A stretch of DNA of 64,000 nt, taken from positions 2,604,001 to 2,668,000 of the forward strand of contig JANATG010000005.1 in assembly GCA_029449235.1 (NCBI GenBank). The letters are read 5' to 3'. The stretch's first letter is position 1; the number at the start of each line of letters is the position of its first letter. Below, piece after piece: positions 11,051 through 22,356 of this stretch. The notes under the pieces are model-generated. The model did not search any database, was not told the DNA's origin, and was given only the letters and a program-made list of their open reading frames with translations. The translations under genes were made by a program, and so were the position numbers. The stretch is from Linnemannia schmuckeri (lineage: Eukaryota > Mortierellomycota > Mortierellomycetes > Mortierellales > Mortierellaceae).

Positions 11051-11779
11051 ATGTTCATGACCCCTCCCTCCTCCCAACCTATTTCTCCATCTTCTCCTTA
11101 CCAGCCTTTGTCCGTAGACAAACAAAACATGAGTAAAAATATGATCACCAAGGAACACACTCAGGCTTTCCAGGTTTGTCGTGCCCAGGTCCAGTCTTCA
11201 CCTTCTTCCTCATCTACCTCTGTTTCTCCTCCTGTCCCCGTCATAATGTCCTGAACATCCACCCTCAATTGCCCACTTACCACTCGATCAGACAATACGA
11301 TGATGACAACAATATCCAACCTGTCTACAAAGTCAAAGCTCGTTGTCTACAGGATCCCATGACAGGTCTCCACCAAACGTTTATCCTTTGGGACGATGTT
11401 CGAGTCTTGATCAAGGATGCTGAATATGCCCTGGATGAGGATGGATCCTTGATACCTTTCATAATCAATAATAACTGTGAGGAGTAAGCTCTACCTTATC
11501 TTTTTCTTCAGATCGTTTTAACATAAAAAAAAGCCTTGTGAATATCCTGGACCTCGTCACTCATCTAACACGGGCTTTTTTTTATTACTGTTTATATTCA
11601 TTTTCTTTCTAGATTAAACCCTCGAAGAATTATGTGCCATCCAGACCTTTGAGGTGGTCATCAATGATGCTGTAAACGGCAGAAGGCGCATGTCCAAAAT
11701 GGAGCTAGTGTCGCTCATTTTCGCAGGGCTACTGATTGTGATCGCCTTTGGCTTGGCAAATAGGATTGCAAGGGGCTGA
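11051..11779 (+). pseudogene. Short Mortierella-type family gene, probably broken
   Basis: Exon 1 appears to start at ATG 11051 (MFMTPPSSQPISPSSPYQPL.., ending near ITKEHTQAFQ). An intron with donor GTTTGT could join it to a block beginning QYDDDNNIQPVYKVKARCLQ and containing GLHQTFILWDDVRVLIKDAE. I know this phrase from a widespread small protein family in Mortierella genomes. After a GTAAGC donor at about 11486, the last block (from about 11621) reads LEELCAIQTFEVVINDAVNG and ends in a hydrophobic segment VSLIFAGLLIVIAFGLANR, a likely membrane anchor, with stop at 11777-11779. The phase at the last junction does not work, so a frameshift is likely. Function unknown. Confidence 0.4.
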
Positions 11780-12039
11780 GAGCAACTGAAACAAGATACG
11801 TCTCTCAGATCAGTTAGCCCTATGTCGTCTGGACGCCAGGAACAACCCACATTGATAGACGATAAACTAAATGGTACATCGTCCGCGAAATACAAACGAT
11901 AGCTTATTGCTGCATCGTTCGTAAGCAAATATATGCAGCAGGAAACATGAACCCCTTAATGGTAGCGAAGAAGATAAAGAGAAAAAAAAGAGGGATGTTG
12001 TTTATTCGAGCAATCTAGTAGCGCCATTACTCTGAAAAC

Positions 12040-12663
12040 GGCTACGATTAAACACTTCCGGGCCTTTCTGCGGCAAGACACACCGCCAGATCCAAACTCA
12101 TCAACCCAGCCAGAGGTCGAATCCTCGAATCAATGGCGTCGGTTCTGGAGTTCCAAGATACCACCCCGAGCCAGGACCATGTGATTGAGGTTCAAAAGAG
12201 ATTGGCTCCCCTGTGGACATCTACGTCACAAGATCTGGAAGTAGGAAACCCACTTCAGCATGGACGGATGTTGAGAACGGCGCGAGGACAAGAATCACCG
12301 CATCTTTCAATGCACCCCCAAGTATATTGCATGGCAAACTATCGTTAAACTATACACCACCAAAACACGATGGTCTGACGATGACCTCCAAACGGTCTTG
12401 TCTTTCCAGCCTCCCACGTTCGACATCAAACTTCAAAATAACATCACCATCCTACATTTGTTGGCCTGCTGCCTTATCGGCATCTCAACAGCCAACACCG
12501 TCCGTCCTCTGCATCAGCATACACAATCGAGCAATGACATTATCCAGACTATAGCATATGAAATCAACAAAACCATTGCTCAAAATAACTGGATCAAGGC
12601 TGATTCAGCCACAATAAAAATCTCCTGTTGCCCAAAAAATATAGTGGGGGTGCGTGCGCTCTA
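12040..12663 (+). mobile_element. 3' end of a LINE-type retrotransposon, decayed
   Basis: In one frame, with several stops, the sequence reads WRRFWSSKIPPRARTM, RFKRDWLPCGHLRHKIWK, ERREDKNHRIFQCTPKY and then VKLYTTKTRWSDDDLQTVLS. This order of aromatic residues, Cys and His resembles the zinc-binding reverse-transcriptase tail (zf-RVT) at the end of non-LTR elements. Stops are a TGA at 12182-12184 (a Trp position by my recollection), a TAG and a second TGA. The last block (12398-12663) is open. No reverse transcriptase core is present, consistent with heavy 5' truncation. Confidence 0.45.
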
Positions 12664-12732
12664 GGGCGCAGCACATGCTATGATGAGTCGCTTCGGTGAC
12701 GTGATTATGGCGCCCATTGTCGCCTAGCCCTT
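12654..12732 (+). repeat. Copy of the sequence found 3' of the Fanzor-like gene
   Basis: About 75 bp here align, on the plus strand, with the minus strand of 33940-34020. The shared core includes ATGAGTC, then CTTCGGTGACGT, then ATTATGGCGCCCA. In both places the homology begins with GTGCG and a TAGG/GCGCAG block and ends near AGCCCT. Here it directly follows the LINE tail. Whether it is LINE 3' sequence, a transposon end or an RNA gene remnant cannot be settled from the window. Confidence 0.7.
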
Positions 12733-13099
12733 ACCTTTACCATGCTTGTGGAAGAAAGTTGGGATCAAGTTGATTGAAGAGAGAACCATATACACTGAGA
12801 GTACTGTTGAATACGAGGGACGAGTGAATAGCCTTTACTTCCGTAGCACACAAAGCTTATTAGGTCGCTTTCTGTGGTGACAGGCGGTGACGTGTGCGTC
12901 GTTGTGCACGGATCTCTTAAATAAAAAGGGAAGCTAAATTTACACCGGAACCTTAACAGTACCAGTTTGCAATATCATCCTCTTTCTAACCAGCACCTCA
13001 ATCTCAATTGACATATTTTCTTCGTCCTCCTCCTCATTTTTGTTCCAAAAGCGTTATACGGAGCAATCACCTACTCTTCGCACATTCATCCATCCCACC

Positions 13100-14821
13100 A
13101 TGGGCTGTTTTCCCCTCAAATTCCGCAACACTCGCAATGCACAGGTCCTGGCCTCCATCCCCGGACAACAACTCGACGAATACGATGTAATCGTCGTGGG
13201 TTCCGGCGCTGCAGGCATGACTGCCGCCCTCACAGCCAAGAAGCGTGGCCTCAATGTCGTAGTCCTTGAAAAGTCAGAGTACTTTGGTGGCTCGACCGCC
13301 CGCTCCGGCGGCGCGATCTGGCTGCCCAACAACTCCGTGATACTTGATGCTGGTGTTCCCGACTCACCTGAACAGGCCGCCATCTACCTGTCTCAGGTAG
13401 TAGGGCCCGACGTGCCTATCGAGCGCCAGCAAGCATTCTTGGAACAAGGGCCTAAGATGCTCGACTTTGTCATGGACAACAGCCCCCTGCGCTTCCGGTT
13501 CTTAAAGAATTACAGCGATTACTACCCCAACCTGCCTGGCGGCCTCGATATCGGCCGCTCGATCGAACCTGTCCAAGTCGACGCCAACCGCCTGGGTACC
13601 GAGAAGCACAAGATCAACCGGCCTTACATCTCCATCCCTTCCGCCACCGTCATCTACAGTTCTGACTACAAGTGGCTCAGCTTGGCCGGCGTCAACATCA
13701 AGGGCCTCGCCACTGCTTTTAAATGCACCATGGCCGCCCTCAAGGCCGCCGCCCTCGGACAGAAGCCTCTAACCATGGGCGCGGGTCTTACGGCTGGTCT
13801 GCGTCTCGGCCTGATGGACGCCGAGGTCCCCGTCTGGTTCAACAGCCCCCTGGTCGACCTGGCTCAGGACGGTGATGGCATCTCCGGTGTGGTCATCGAA
13901 CAGAACGGTGTCCGCTGCACGATCCGCGCCAGGAAGGGTGTCATCATTGGCTCTGGTGGTTTTGAGCACAATGCCGAGATGCGCAACGAGTACCAGCAGC
14001 AGCCTATCAACACCAGCTGGACTGTAGGATCCAAGGACAACACCGGCGATGGCATCCGCGCCGGCGCCAAGATCGGTGCTGCACTCAACCTAATGGACGA
14101 CTCCTGGTGGGGCCCTACAATCCCTGTACCCGGAGAGCCTTACTTCTGTCTCTCGGAACGGTCTCTGCCTGGAGGACTGTTCGTGAACAAGCACGGCAAG
14201 CGCTTCGTCAACGAAGCGGGGCCATACTGTGAAGTGGTTCACATAATGTACAAGCAGGACCGAAGCGACGACGGCAGCGAGATCCCCATCTGGATGATTG
14301 TCGACCAGAAGTACCGCAACAGATATTTCTTCAAAGACGTGCCTGGCCGGTTCCCAATCCCCAAGCTTTGGTACGAGTCTGGTGTGGTCAAGAGGGCTAA
14401 GTCCCTGCAGGAGCTGGCGCAAGATATCAAAGTCCCTGCGGACACTCTGCAGGCTACTGTAATACGCTTTAACGGACATGCCAAGAACGGTCTGGATGAG
14501 GACTTTGGCCGCGGCAATAACATGCACGACCGTTTCTATACTGACCCTGCGGTCAAGCCCAACCCTTGCCTTGCACCTTTGGAGAAGGGTCCTTTTTACG
14601 CATTCAAAATGGTGCCCGGCGATCTGGGCACCAAGGGTGGTATTGTCACGGACGCCAAGGCCAGAGCGATGCGTTCTGACGGCACGGTGATCAAAGGTCT
14701 GTGGGCAGCCGGAAACGCCAGCTCGGCCGTGATGGGTAACAGCTACGCAGGCCCCGGATCCACGCTTGGGCCTGCCATGACTTTTGGCTATATTGCCGCC
14801 AACAATATTGCGGACTCTTAA
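13100..14821 (+). CDS. 3-Ketosteroid-delta1-dehydrogenase-like FAD enzyme
   Basis: An intact, intronless 573-aa frame. The start is chosen at 13100 because CACCATGG fits a strong initiation context; an in-frame TTG lies further upstream. The N-terminus has the FAD-binding Rossmann motif DVIVVGSGAAGMTAALTAKK, then LEKSEYFGGSTARSGGAIWL, the second FAD loop typical of FAD_binding_2 / KstD enzymes. Near the C-terminus GNSYAGPGSTLGPAMTFGYI carries the Tyr and Gly used by KstD for substrate enolisation. The family removes the 1,2-hydrogens of 3-keto steroids or reduces related enones and fumarate-like acids. A TATA-like CTTAAATAAAA lies near 12916. The lack of introns and resemblance to actinobacterial enzymes suggest bacterial origin (inference). 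Substrate unknown; it could also be a generic flavin reductase. Confidence 0.85.
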   Translation: MGCFPLKFRNTRNAQVLASIPGQQLDEYDVIVVGSGAAGMTAALTAKKRGLNVVVLEKSEYFGGSTARSGGAIWLPNNSVILDAGVPDSPEQAAIYLSQVVGPDVPIERQQAFLEQGPKMLDFVMDNSPLRFRFLKNYSDYYPNLPGGLDIGRSIEPVQVDANRLGTEKHKINRPYISIPSATVIYSSDYKWLSLAGVNIKGLATAFKCTMAALKAAALGQKPLTMGAGLTAGLRLGLMDAEVPVWFNSPLVDLAQDGDGISGVVIEQNGVRCTIRARKGVIIGSGGFEHNAEMRNEYQQQPINTSWTVGSKDNTGDGIRAGAKIGAALNLMDDSWWGPTIPVPGEPYFCLSERSLPGGLFVNKHGKRFVNEAGPYCEVVHIMYKQDRSDDGSEIPIWMIVDQKYRNRYFFKDVPGRFPIPKLWYESGVVKRAKSLQELAQDIKVPADTLQATVIRFNGHAKNGLDEDFGRGNNMHDRFYTDPAVKPNPCLAPLEKGPFYAFKMVPGDLGTKGGIVTDAKARAMRSDGTVIKGLWAAGNASSAVMGNSYAGPGSTLGPAMTFGYIAANNIADS

Positions 14822-15558
14822 ATCATTTTCGCTATATTCTCTGTGTGTATGCGGCAATCCATGCACTTGTACTTTGTATATCCTCTTCTCCCCTATAGTG
14901 ACCCTTTAATTAATAAATATTTCATGAACGCAAGCCTGCATACTGACGAGGATTGGAGCTAGCACTGTTGCCTATCAGTCCCCTCCCCCCTCGCTCATGT
15001 TGTATAATCATAGAATCAATTAATGAAGTGATTGTAGTCGGTACGCGTGTACGATCACCTTGATGTCCGTTGCAGTCTTTCTACTTCTGAGATTCTGCAA
15101 TAGCTGAAGGCTAAGGAGACGAGAAGCAAGAGTAGGAACAAGAATGAGGCAATGAATGATGATCTTTGTTACTATGCTCAGCTATATACAAGTGGAGAGT
15201 TCGACTAGGCTGTGGAGTCATAGATGGATAGAGAGCAATGACTAAACAATAGACTTGATAGAGTGATGAATAGCAACCTAATCTGTTGCAGATCTATCGG
15301 ATACCGGACGATGCAGGTGTCCCATAGTACTGCCTATTATCCCTTGCGATGGCTAGTCTACTATATTAAAATCAAAAGTTCGTAAATCGTCCGACTTTCC
15401 GTGACTTATTTCTCTTCAATTGTAAATAAAGACAACCTTCTAAGGGTATGTTCACCTTCTTGGACAATACCCAGAGTGCAAAGTAGACAAAGAAGCAAAT
15501 GACAATGGAGCTTTCTACATTTTTGGGAGGTCGTAAGTTTACATTTTCCCTCTACAAA

Positions 15559-15599
<41 letters not shown>

Positions 15600-15764
15600 A
15601 AGAAGAAGCCAAATCACACACTCCGCATTTTATCCCTTTTGCTATTTGAAGTCGTTATGCCCCTCAAATAAAAAGCGCAAGAGGTATTTTTTGTGGGCCA
15701 ATTACTTGAACTCGCCCTATGCCCGACTATGTTTACTCATGCTTTGATTTGAATATCGCTCTCC
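14822..15764. other. Intergenic DNA with a 34-bp A tract
   Basis: AT-rich 3' flank of the flavoenzyme; nothing gene-like found. A 34-base A run lies at 15564-15597. Confidence 0.5.
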
Positions 15765-17035
15765 TCATACCCTCAATTTAGAGCTTTCCCTGATCGGGTT
15801 CGAAGGATGAGTATCTACTACGAGCATGCAGGGAAATTTATCTCCCTCTGCCTCATCCCCATCCTCCTCCTCTTCTTCTTCTTCCTGCTCCTCCTGTTGC
15901 TCCTCCCTATCTACCTTCTCCTCCTCGTCTACTTCCGCATCCTCTCCCTCCCCCCTGCCTTCGTCATGCTCTAGTTCATCATCCCAACCCTCAACATATG
16001 AGTCTTGATAACCCTCAAGTAGGGCTTGGCAGGCATTATAGAGACGACCAAGTGGAGCTCCTGCAAGTGAGAGCTGGAAATTTCGCCCGATCTCACTTAT
16101 CCATCCTCTTGCCATTGCAGCATCAATTCGTGCTAGACCACTTTCAATATGACCTGCAAGGGTCTCGACTTGGACAATCTCCTGGCGTACATGGGTCTTG
16201 ATACTGCTGAAGACGGGCTCAGCAGCATTGAGATGTGGGCTGTATGGAGGGAGGAGGAGAAGAGTGTGGCCACTGCCATTGATGGCGTCCTTAACCCTCT
16301 GTGTCTTGTGGAACTTGGCGTTGTCCATGAGAAGTATACGGGGTCTGGACACGAGACGGGGAAAAACTTGGTCCTCCAAAAATTCGGTAAAGGTCTCTTG
16401 GTTGTAGGCACCGCGCTTGAAGTGGGACCCTAGGATACCCCTCGTGTCAATAGCAATGACTAGAGACATGTTTCGGCCACGGTTGTAAGAGAGTCTCTGA
16501 AAGGCACGCCTGCCTCGAGAAGCGCGGCCATACTTGCTAGTGGTGTGCAAATTAAAGCCAGCCTCGTCAATGTAGACGAAGCGATTCATATACCAGGACC
16601 CTGAAGAACATTCTCAGCCTATTGTTGCCGGGCCTCAATACACTCGGGATCATTGTACCTTTCTGATTCGGCACTCATCAGCTTGAGTGTAAAGGTTATG
16701 AGCTTGTTGATGGCCCTGTTAACGGTACGTCGTGCAAGGGGAGACTGGATCTGAAAGTGTTCATTCAGCTGGTTGGTGAGTCACTCAACAGGGTGATCGG
16801 CGAATTCGTCCATGTTCTTGGTGAGCCAGTCAAGATACGATTGCTGGATCCTGCTGATACGGTTGCCGCCCCTAGGAAGCTTGGCTATGCGGTTGGTCTG
16901 AGTGAAGGTGTTGACAATGCTTCTGACAGTAGATGCGGGGATGTTGAGGGTGCTGGCCACCGATGCCATGGTCTTGCCCTGGTCAGTGACCAGGTTAATG
17001 ATCCTTCCCTAGTAGAGTCGTCGATTTTTTAGTTC
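15765..17035 (-). pseudogene. IS630/Tc1-mariner-like transposase relic with acidic tail
   Basis: Minus strand. The helix-turn-helix N-terminus (GRIINLVTDQGKT, then MASVASTLNIPASTVRSIVN) starts near 17030. It runs to a TGA at about 16782 (HPVE*), resumes in frame as LTNQLNEHFQIQSPLARRTV and RYNDPECIEARQQ, then meets a TAG. After a one-base slip the long frame 16589-15765 follows. Its DDE core shows FVYIDEAGFNLH (first Asp/Glu block), ILLMDNAKFHKT (second Asp) and LPPYSPHLNAAEPVFSSIK (third acidic residue), the IS630/Tc1 layout. The end is unusual: a long Asp/Glu-rich stretch before KFPCMLVVDTHPSNPIRESS. The N-terminal breaks make it inactive. Its termini were not identified. Confidence 0.8.
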
Positions 17036-17050
17036 TTTCTCCTTCTGATA

Positions 17051-17235
17051 CAGTCGAACCTCTCAAAATACATACTCTCAAATTGCATAACCTCTCAAAA
17101 TGCATTTTTTTTTTTGAGGACCCCACGTTAAAATTACATTGAAATCTTCATACTCGTTGTTCTCAAATTGCATAACCTCCCTTAATGCATAAAAAACGGC
17201 GGTCCCGTCCTTATGCATTTTGAGAGGTTCGACTG
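17051..17235. mobile_element. 185-bp pogo/Fot1-type MITE
   Basis: The ends are inverted repeats: CAGTCGAACCTCTCAAAAT on the left, and its complement ..TTTTGAGAGGTTCGACTG on the right. TA lies on both sides (17049-17050, 17236-17237), matching a target duplication. The interior contains further copies of the terminal words (TCTCAAATTGCATAACCTC at about 17078 and 17161). It is non-coding and must be moved by a transposase elsewhere. Confidence 0.9.
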
Positions 17236-17485
17236 TAGGCAGCATAGTACTGTAAAGAGTGTGTGAGGGTCTTGGTGAGATAAAGCAGATATGGTGGAGG
17301 GGAGGGGGAAGAATAGAGACATTCATACAAGTCGATAGAGGGCAGAGCCAAAAAACAACGAAGTTGCGTCCAATGGAGTGACGAAATGAAAATCAATGCC
17401 AAAGCGTTCTAAAATGTTAGTGCGCATTGCTCGAGTTCACCCTGACAGTGTTATTTCGCATCTGCGTATTTTGTTTTCAGTGTTT

Positions 17486-17585
17486 TGTGCCTTTCAACCA
17501 CAATGAGTAAAAAATTTACCACTAATCCGGTTGCGAGTAGGGTTTGCATGAGTTTGGAACAAAAACGTAGTCGTGAATAGCTGGT
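17486..17585 (+). repeat. Dispersed repeat shared with 24740-24840
   Basis: About 100 bp, containing GGAACAAAAACGTAGTCGTG and AATAGCTGG, recurs with scattered changes at 24740-24840. The second copy lies inside the region leading to the IS630-like relic, so this is probably another piece of that element family. Confidence 0.75.
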
Positions 17586-18415
17586 GTGATGAGGTAGATG
17601 GGGATCTGTGGGTTTGTAGTTTCGTGGCTGTTTTTCTTCTGTGACTATTTTTGTTAGTGATAAAAGCAATAAAACTAAGAAGGGGGCGAAGATGGTTCCT
17701 GGCTGTCTTTTCTTTTTAATTTTCCCTTTTTGATCCATTCTTTTGATGAGTTTTCCTTGAACAAAATCCACGAAAGCAGGATCAGCGCTCCCTTTATTCT
17801 AGACCTCCTTTATGTCGCGACCAACGCTAGGCGTGAAAAGACACACAGGCGATCGAACAGTCGGGACGCGCAAAAACAGCATTATATACAAGGGTCTACT
17901 TCGTTGTCGGTACTCTTTTCACCATCTTTTCTTCCCTTTTCCTTTCCCTGTTAGCTAGCTGCGATCTCATATATGCGAAGTCCTTGCTCCTCTCCCAGCT
18001 GTCCCTTAAAGAGCCCAGTCCTAGCCCGAGTCCATTTAGTTAGATCCCCCCATATCAGATGGACATCACGACACTAGCCACCACCTTATTTTGCAATATT
18101 GTGAGCACTAGGCGTGAACATCAAAACAAATAGATACGCGTTCTTTTTGCCCCTTTTCCTTTACTTTCCGCACCTTTTCACACCCCCGCCCTTCCTTCTC
18201 ACTATAAACACTCCAGCAGTGCACCATCACACTCCATCTACCCGCCAACGTTGCCTCATCTAGCTTGCCGCACTCTCATTCAGCCTCTTTGGCTTCTGCA
18301 AACCCGTAGTATAGGTAATAATCAGTGCTTTGTTGTTCTCTAAGCGCCTGTCCCTTTGTTATTTTTGACCAGTAACTAACCCAGTTCAGTTGCTATTTAT
18401 TTTTTGTTAGCCAAT
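17586..18415. other. Intergenic DNA upstream of the MULE relic
   Basis: No gene seen. Around 18070-18100 is a solo copy of the CTAGCCACCACCTTATTTTG motif found at the ends of the dispersed repeat family. A C/T-rich stretch (18140-18300) may be the old promoter of the transposase downstream. Confidence 0.4.
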
Positions 18416-20754
18416 ATGAATAATAAACCAACCACCCCATTGCCTCATAGCCCAAACCAGCCCTCTACGGATGATATTCTGGACGAACAAGATACCGCCG
18501 AATTATTTGAGAACCTCCCGGGCTTTGTACCTGACGACGACGACGATAATGGACAAGACACCGAGGCCAGCGTCAAAAAGAAAGAACCCGCGCTTTCTAC
18601 TGTCTACGGGCATGAATCCATCGCTCTAAATGCACTCAAGACCCGCCTGGCTGGTCACGCTCCATGGCTCGAGGATTCTATTCTGGATCCTCTTGTCCCG
18701 TTGAGTCATTACTCTCCGAGAGGGCAAACTTTCGAATACTCACCCAAGGTTTTTACTATCCCAAGCGAGCCTACAGGGATTGGATTGAGATGGACGGCGT
18801 GAATCACTTGTTCCACTGGGTAAACGAGTCGTATTGTGGGATCCCTCCCACGAGCAAGAGCCCCTACGTCCTCACAGAGACCTGGCAATGCTACTTCGCC
18901 GGCAAACCCGAGCTCAAAGTGGAAAAAGTAGGGATTAAACGTCGTGCTGTCTACAGGCCATATAAGGCCGGGGGGTGCGCTGCTCGTATTTATATTCACA
19001 AGTACAAGGACCCCCATCCGGCAGCTGAAGGCTACCCTCCTGCCAATGCTGCCAGGCGTGTTCGAGTGACATACTACGGTATCCACACTAACCACGTTCT
19101 GGGCGACAAAAACGATTTCGAGCACCTAAGCATTAGCAATTCCCTCAAGAGGCTATTATTGGCTATGTCAAGCTGAGTCTAGGAAGACGAGCCATCAAGG
19201 ACAAGCTTACCCTCCATTCCGACGAACTACACAGTCGCCTTTAGAAGGGTACACTCACATGCGACAACTTCGTGACATCTTCGGACGTTTCAAACATTCA
19301 CGATGACTATTGGAGGAAGCTGATTGTGAAGCATGAGAATTCTCACATCTCGTTGCTAATGTGAGCAAATACCTGGGAGCAAGCTGGCAACTTTGTCTTT
19401 AGATGGACTAAAATCGTGACGGACGACAAGGAAAAACAGGTGACGAATTCTGCTCTTGGATTCTCTTCTTCTTGGCAGCTGGAGAAGCTTCGCGCATCTG
19501 GAGGCGCCGTTGGGTTGGATTCGATGCACAAAATCTGCAGTGGTTCGGCCGAGCTTTACACCATCATTGTTCGAGACCCTCATATTCTACAGGGGACTCC
19601 TGTTGCATTTCTGCTGACAGAGGACAAGACAGTAGAGCCCCTGCAAGAATGGCTGGTGAGCGTTGAGACCTACGCAGGCATCAGCTACCGTTATATCACC
19701 ACCGATGACTCCAATGTTGAATACAAGGCAATCAAGCAAGGTCTCGGTGATCATGTCCGTATCCACCTCTGTCTGTGGCACATTGCTCGAGCCGGGAATA
19801 CACAGATCAAGAGCCTCGTCAAACGTGACTACCCTGTCAGGCGCCAGCATCTTCAAGCCGAGGCTCACAAAGCCATGCACAATATCATGTACCAGCCTGA
19901 TCTCCGGATAGCCAGACAGACGATTGTGAATTTTCAGTTGTTCTGCCAGGAGCATTCGAAACTTCCCTTGGAATACATGGAAAATAACTACTTCATCGAA
20001 GATCGCCGCCTGCTTTGGATGAAGTCCTATCGTCAAGATGTCTATTACGGAGCCATGATACTAACAACTACGTGGAGTCATGGCATAACCAGTTGAAGAC
20101 AAACCACCTCAAGAAACACTACAGAGCACGATCGGATCGGATCCGTTACATTTTTACCTCTTCTGTCCTCGAGGCCTTCAAGAAGGAGGAGTTTGGGCGA
20201 TCGTTCAAGTTGGCCGCAAGGCCAAAGGTCAGATTCTCGATATTCTACGCCGTAGAGACGTTGAGGCGATGTCGGACGAGACAATCGAGAAGCACGTTCG
20301 CTTTATTGAAGGTCGATGCACTGTCCTGTCACCAGCAAATTCCCGACGATTCCACGAGATATCGTTGGCTGTCAATTTGATCCAAAATTGCGACTGCGAG
20401 TACTTTCTCCGACATCGCTGTCTATGCAAACACATGCTCATGGTCATCCGCAAGTTCCTCATACTTCGCCTTCCGTTCAATAACCACTTTTGTGCTCCAA
20501 ATATCCTTGGTACCGCCGCCACCGCTACTTTGATGCGCACAGTGACGGAGGAGACCAAAGAGGACGAAAAGAGCGAGATGGAGAAGGTCGATCAAGGCAA
20601 AATTGAGCATGAGCGTGAACAGAGGAACTTGAAGGAGCGCCTTCGTGCTCTAACTGAGTCCCTCCTTCGTTACACTCGCGATGCTGTTGTGGACGTGGAT
20701 ACCAACCAGCGCCTTGAGTGCTTGGTTGATCATGTAGCTTGTCTCCTGCAATAG
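18416..20754 (+). mobile_element. Mutator-like (MULE) transposase with SWIM zinc finger, decayed
   Basis: The original protein is scattered over five frame segments. The N-terminal part (18416, acidic, DILDEQDTAELFENLPGFVP) slips near 18730 into an Arg/Lys-rich DNA-binding-like block (WQCYFAGKPELKVEKVGIKR; VRVTYYGIHTNHVLG) ending at 19176. The MULE catalytic domain is at 19416-20060: TPVAFLLTEDKTVEPLQEWL, then YRYITTDDSNVEYKAIKQGL with the metal-binding Asp, and HLCLWHIARA with the conserved Trp-His. After slips near 20060 and 20260 comes the SWIM finger CDCEYFLRHRCLCKHM (CxC..CxH) and a charged C-terminal coiled coil, stop at 20752-20754. At least four frameshifts make it inactive. Terminal inverted repeats were not found. 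Confidence 0.8.
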
Positions 20755-22271
20755 AAGACAATAGTAAGCAACGACAAAAGCAGAAGTAGAAAGTATAGAT
20801 AGCCTCACAATAAATGCATTCCTCACAACTCTCGCCCTCTTTCTCTTTATTTATTTCTTTCTTTCTTCGTCTTTCTTCTTCTTTCTTCTTTCCCTGCTTT
20901 TCTTCTGTCTTCATCTGTCATGTCTGCTATCTCTCTGTGTTGTTCTTCCACACGTTTACAAGCAATATGGTAAAGGAGTAAGCTCGCATGACACAGCACA
21001 TGAAGAAAAACCTTTGACACTCACTCCTCACATATTTCATTCAATTAATTATCCACCAAAACACATTCAATCCTCGTTTTTAATACACCAATCGAGTCCT
21101 CATAATCCTTGCCATCGTCTAGGCTCAAAGAAACGAAAGAAAAGCACAATTAGAAGGTGCCAGTAATGATTTAATAATTATTTAAATTTTTGGCGGACCT
21201 CGAAGGCCTTCTCTTTCACTTTTCTTGGTCAATTCTATATTAATCTCTTTGAAAACTGTACTGCCATGTCTCTTAGAGCTAGTACTAAAAGTTATATTAA
21301 GTGAGTTGGAGTCAAAAGCAACGTTTTGAATCTGAAAAAAAAAACAAAGAATAAAATGGAACAACAATGAATTTCAATTGATACTTAGGCATCATTTTCA
21401 CGCGTCTCTACCCAATCTTTTGATTATTGTGAAGCTAAATTATTTTTTCTCTTGAAATCTACATTATCTATTGCAGAAACTATTCTTCTACAATAGTTGT
21501 TAAGTGAGTACCATCGAGAGACGCCTTTCTAGGGTACTTTCCTAGAGTCTTAGTGCTAGAAAAGGTCCATGTTGACCCCTTCTATCTTGTAGACACACTC
21601 CTACTGTAACCATCGCATATGATTGGCCCTTGCAGAAGTGCGTGACAAAAATTTGCCCATCTCCTCTGCTGCTAAGCCGCCCAAGTCCTCGAACTAGGTG
21701 CACTCCTCCCATGACGCAATAAATTTCTTACAAACAAAAAAAAATCGATTTTTCCCATTTCCTGTCCCTTGATACTATTTTTGACATTGTCCATTAGTGC
21801 TGCCCCTTGATGTGTCGCTTGATTATTATGCCTTGGTGTTGTCCCTTGATGTTATCCATTGATGGTACCCCTTGGTCTTTTCCTCACTCCTTAATCTTTT
21901 TTATCCCTTGATCTTTTCATCCCTTGATCTTTTCCTCCCTTGATCTTTGTCCTGCATCTCCTTCCTTTTCCGGCATCCCTTTACTTTCTCAAGCATCCCT
22001 TAATTCTTTCCAGCTTTCCTTCAATTTGTCCTTGATGTTGTCCCTTGGTGTTGTCCCTTGGTATTGATGTTGCCCATTGGTATACCCATGGAGGTGCGTA
22101 TATAATAAAACCAACCTTACGGTGGTGTGCGAAAAATAGAAGAGAACCTACTGAGGTGTACAGAAAACAAAAGAAAACCCTATGGAGACGTGCAAGAAAA
22201 ATGCGCATTGTGAAAAGCGCTGCATAGTTCTTCCAAGATGACCTGTGCTCCCATTCGTGCGCAATATCTTT
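20755..22271. other. AT-rich intergenic DNA
   Basis: No supportable gene from 20755 to 21760. The right part is a degenerate minisatellite, listed separately. Confidence 0.4.
21765..22085 (+). repeat. Degenerate minisatellite based on TCCCTTGATCTTTTCA
   Basis: Roughly fifteen to twenty loose copies of a 12-20 bp word built on CCCTTGAT / CCCTTGGT with T-rich spacers. The best copies are at about 21900-21950. The array is pyrimidine-rich on this strand and ends about 190 bp before the TATA box of the lactone oxidase gene. Confidence 0.7.
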
Positions 22272-22281
22272 ATTATATAAA
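22272..22281 (+). promoter_or_regulatory. TATA box of the lactone oxidase gene
   Basis: TTATATAAAG lies about 76-85 nt before the ATG at 22357, an expected distance for a fungal TATA promoter. Confidence 0.6.
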
Positions 22282-22356
22282 GGAGAGAAAGCTGCGCCTG
22301 TTTTTCAACATCCATCTCTGCCTCCCGTCTAATCTGCACTATTGTTCAAGCTTCAC

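Noticed and set aside
11525..11583. Hairpin AAAAAAAGCC...GGCTTTTTTTT resembling a bacterial terminator
   Set aside because: It lies in a probable intron of a fungal gene; rho-independent termination does not apply.
14090..14866. 258-codon frame opposite the KstD-like gene
   Set aside because: Antisense shadow of a GC-rich coding region, without motifs.
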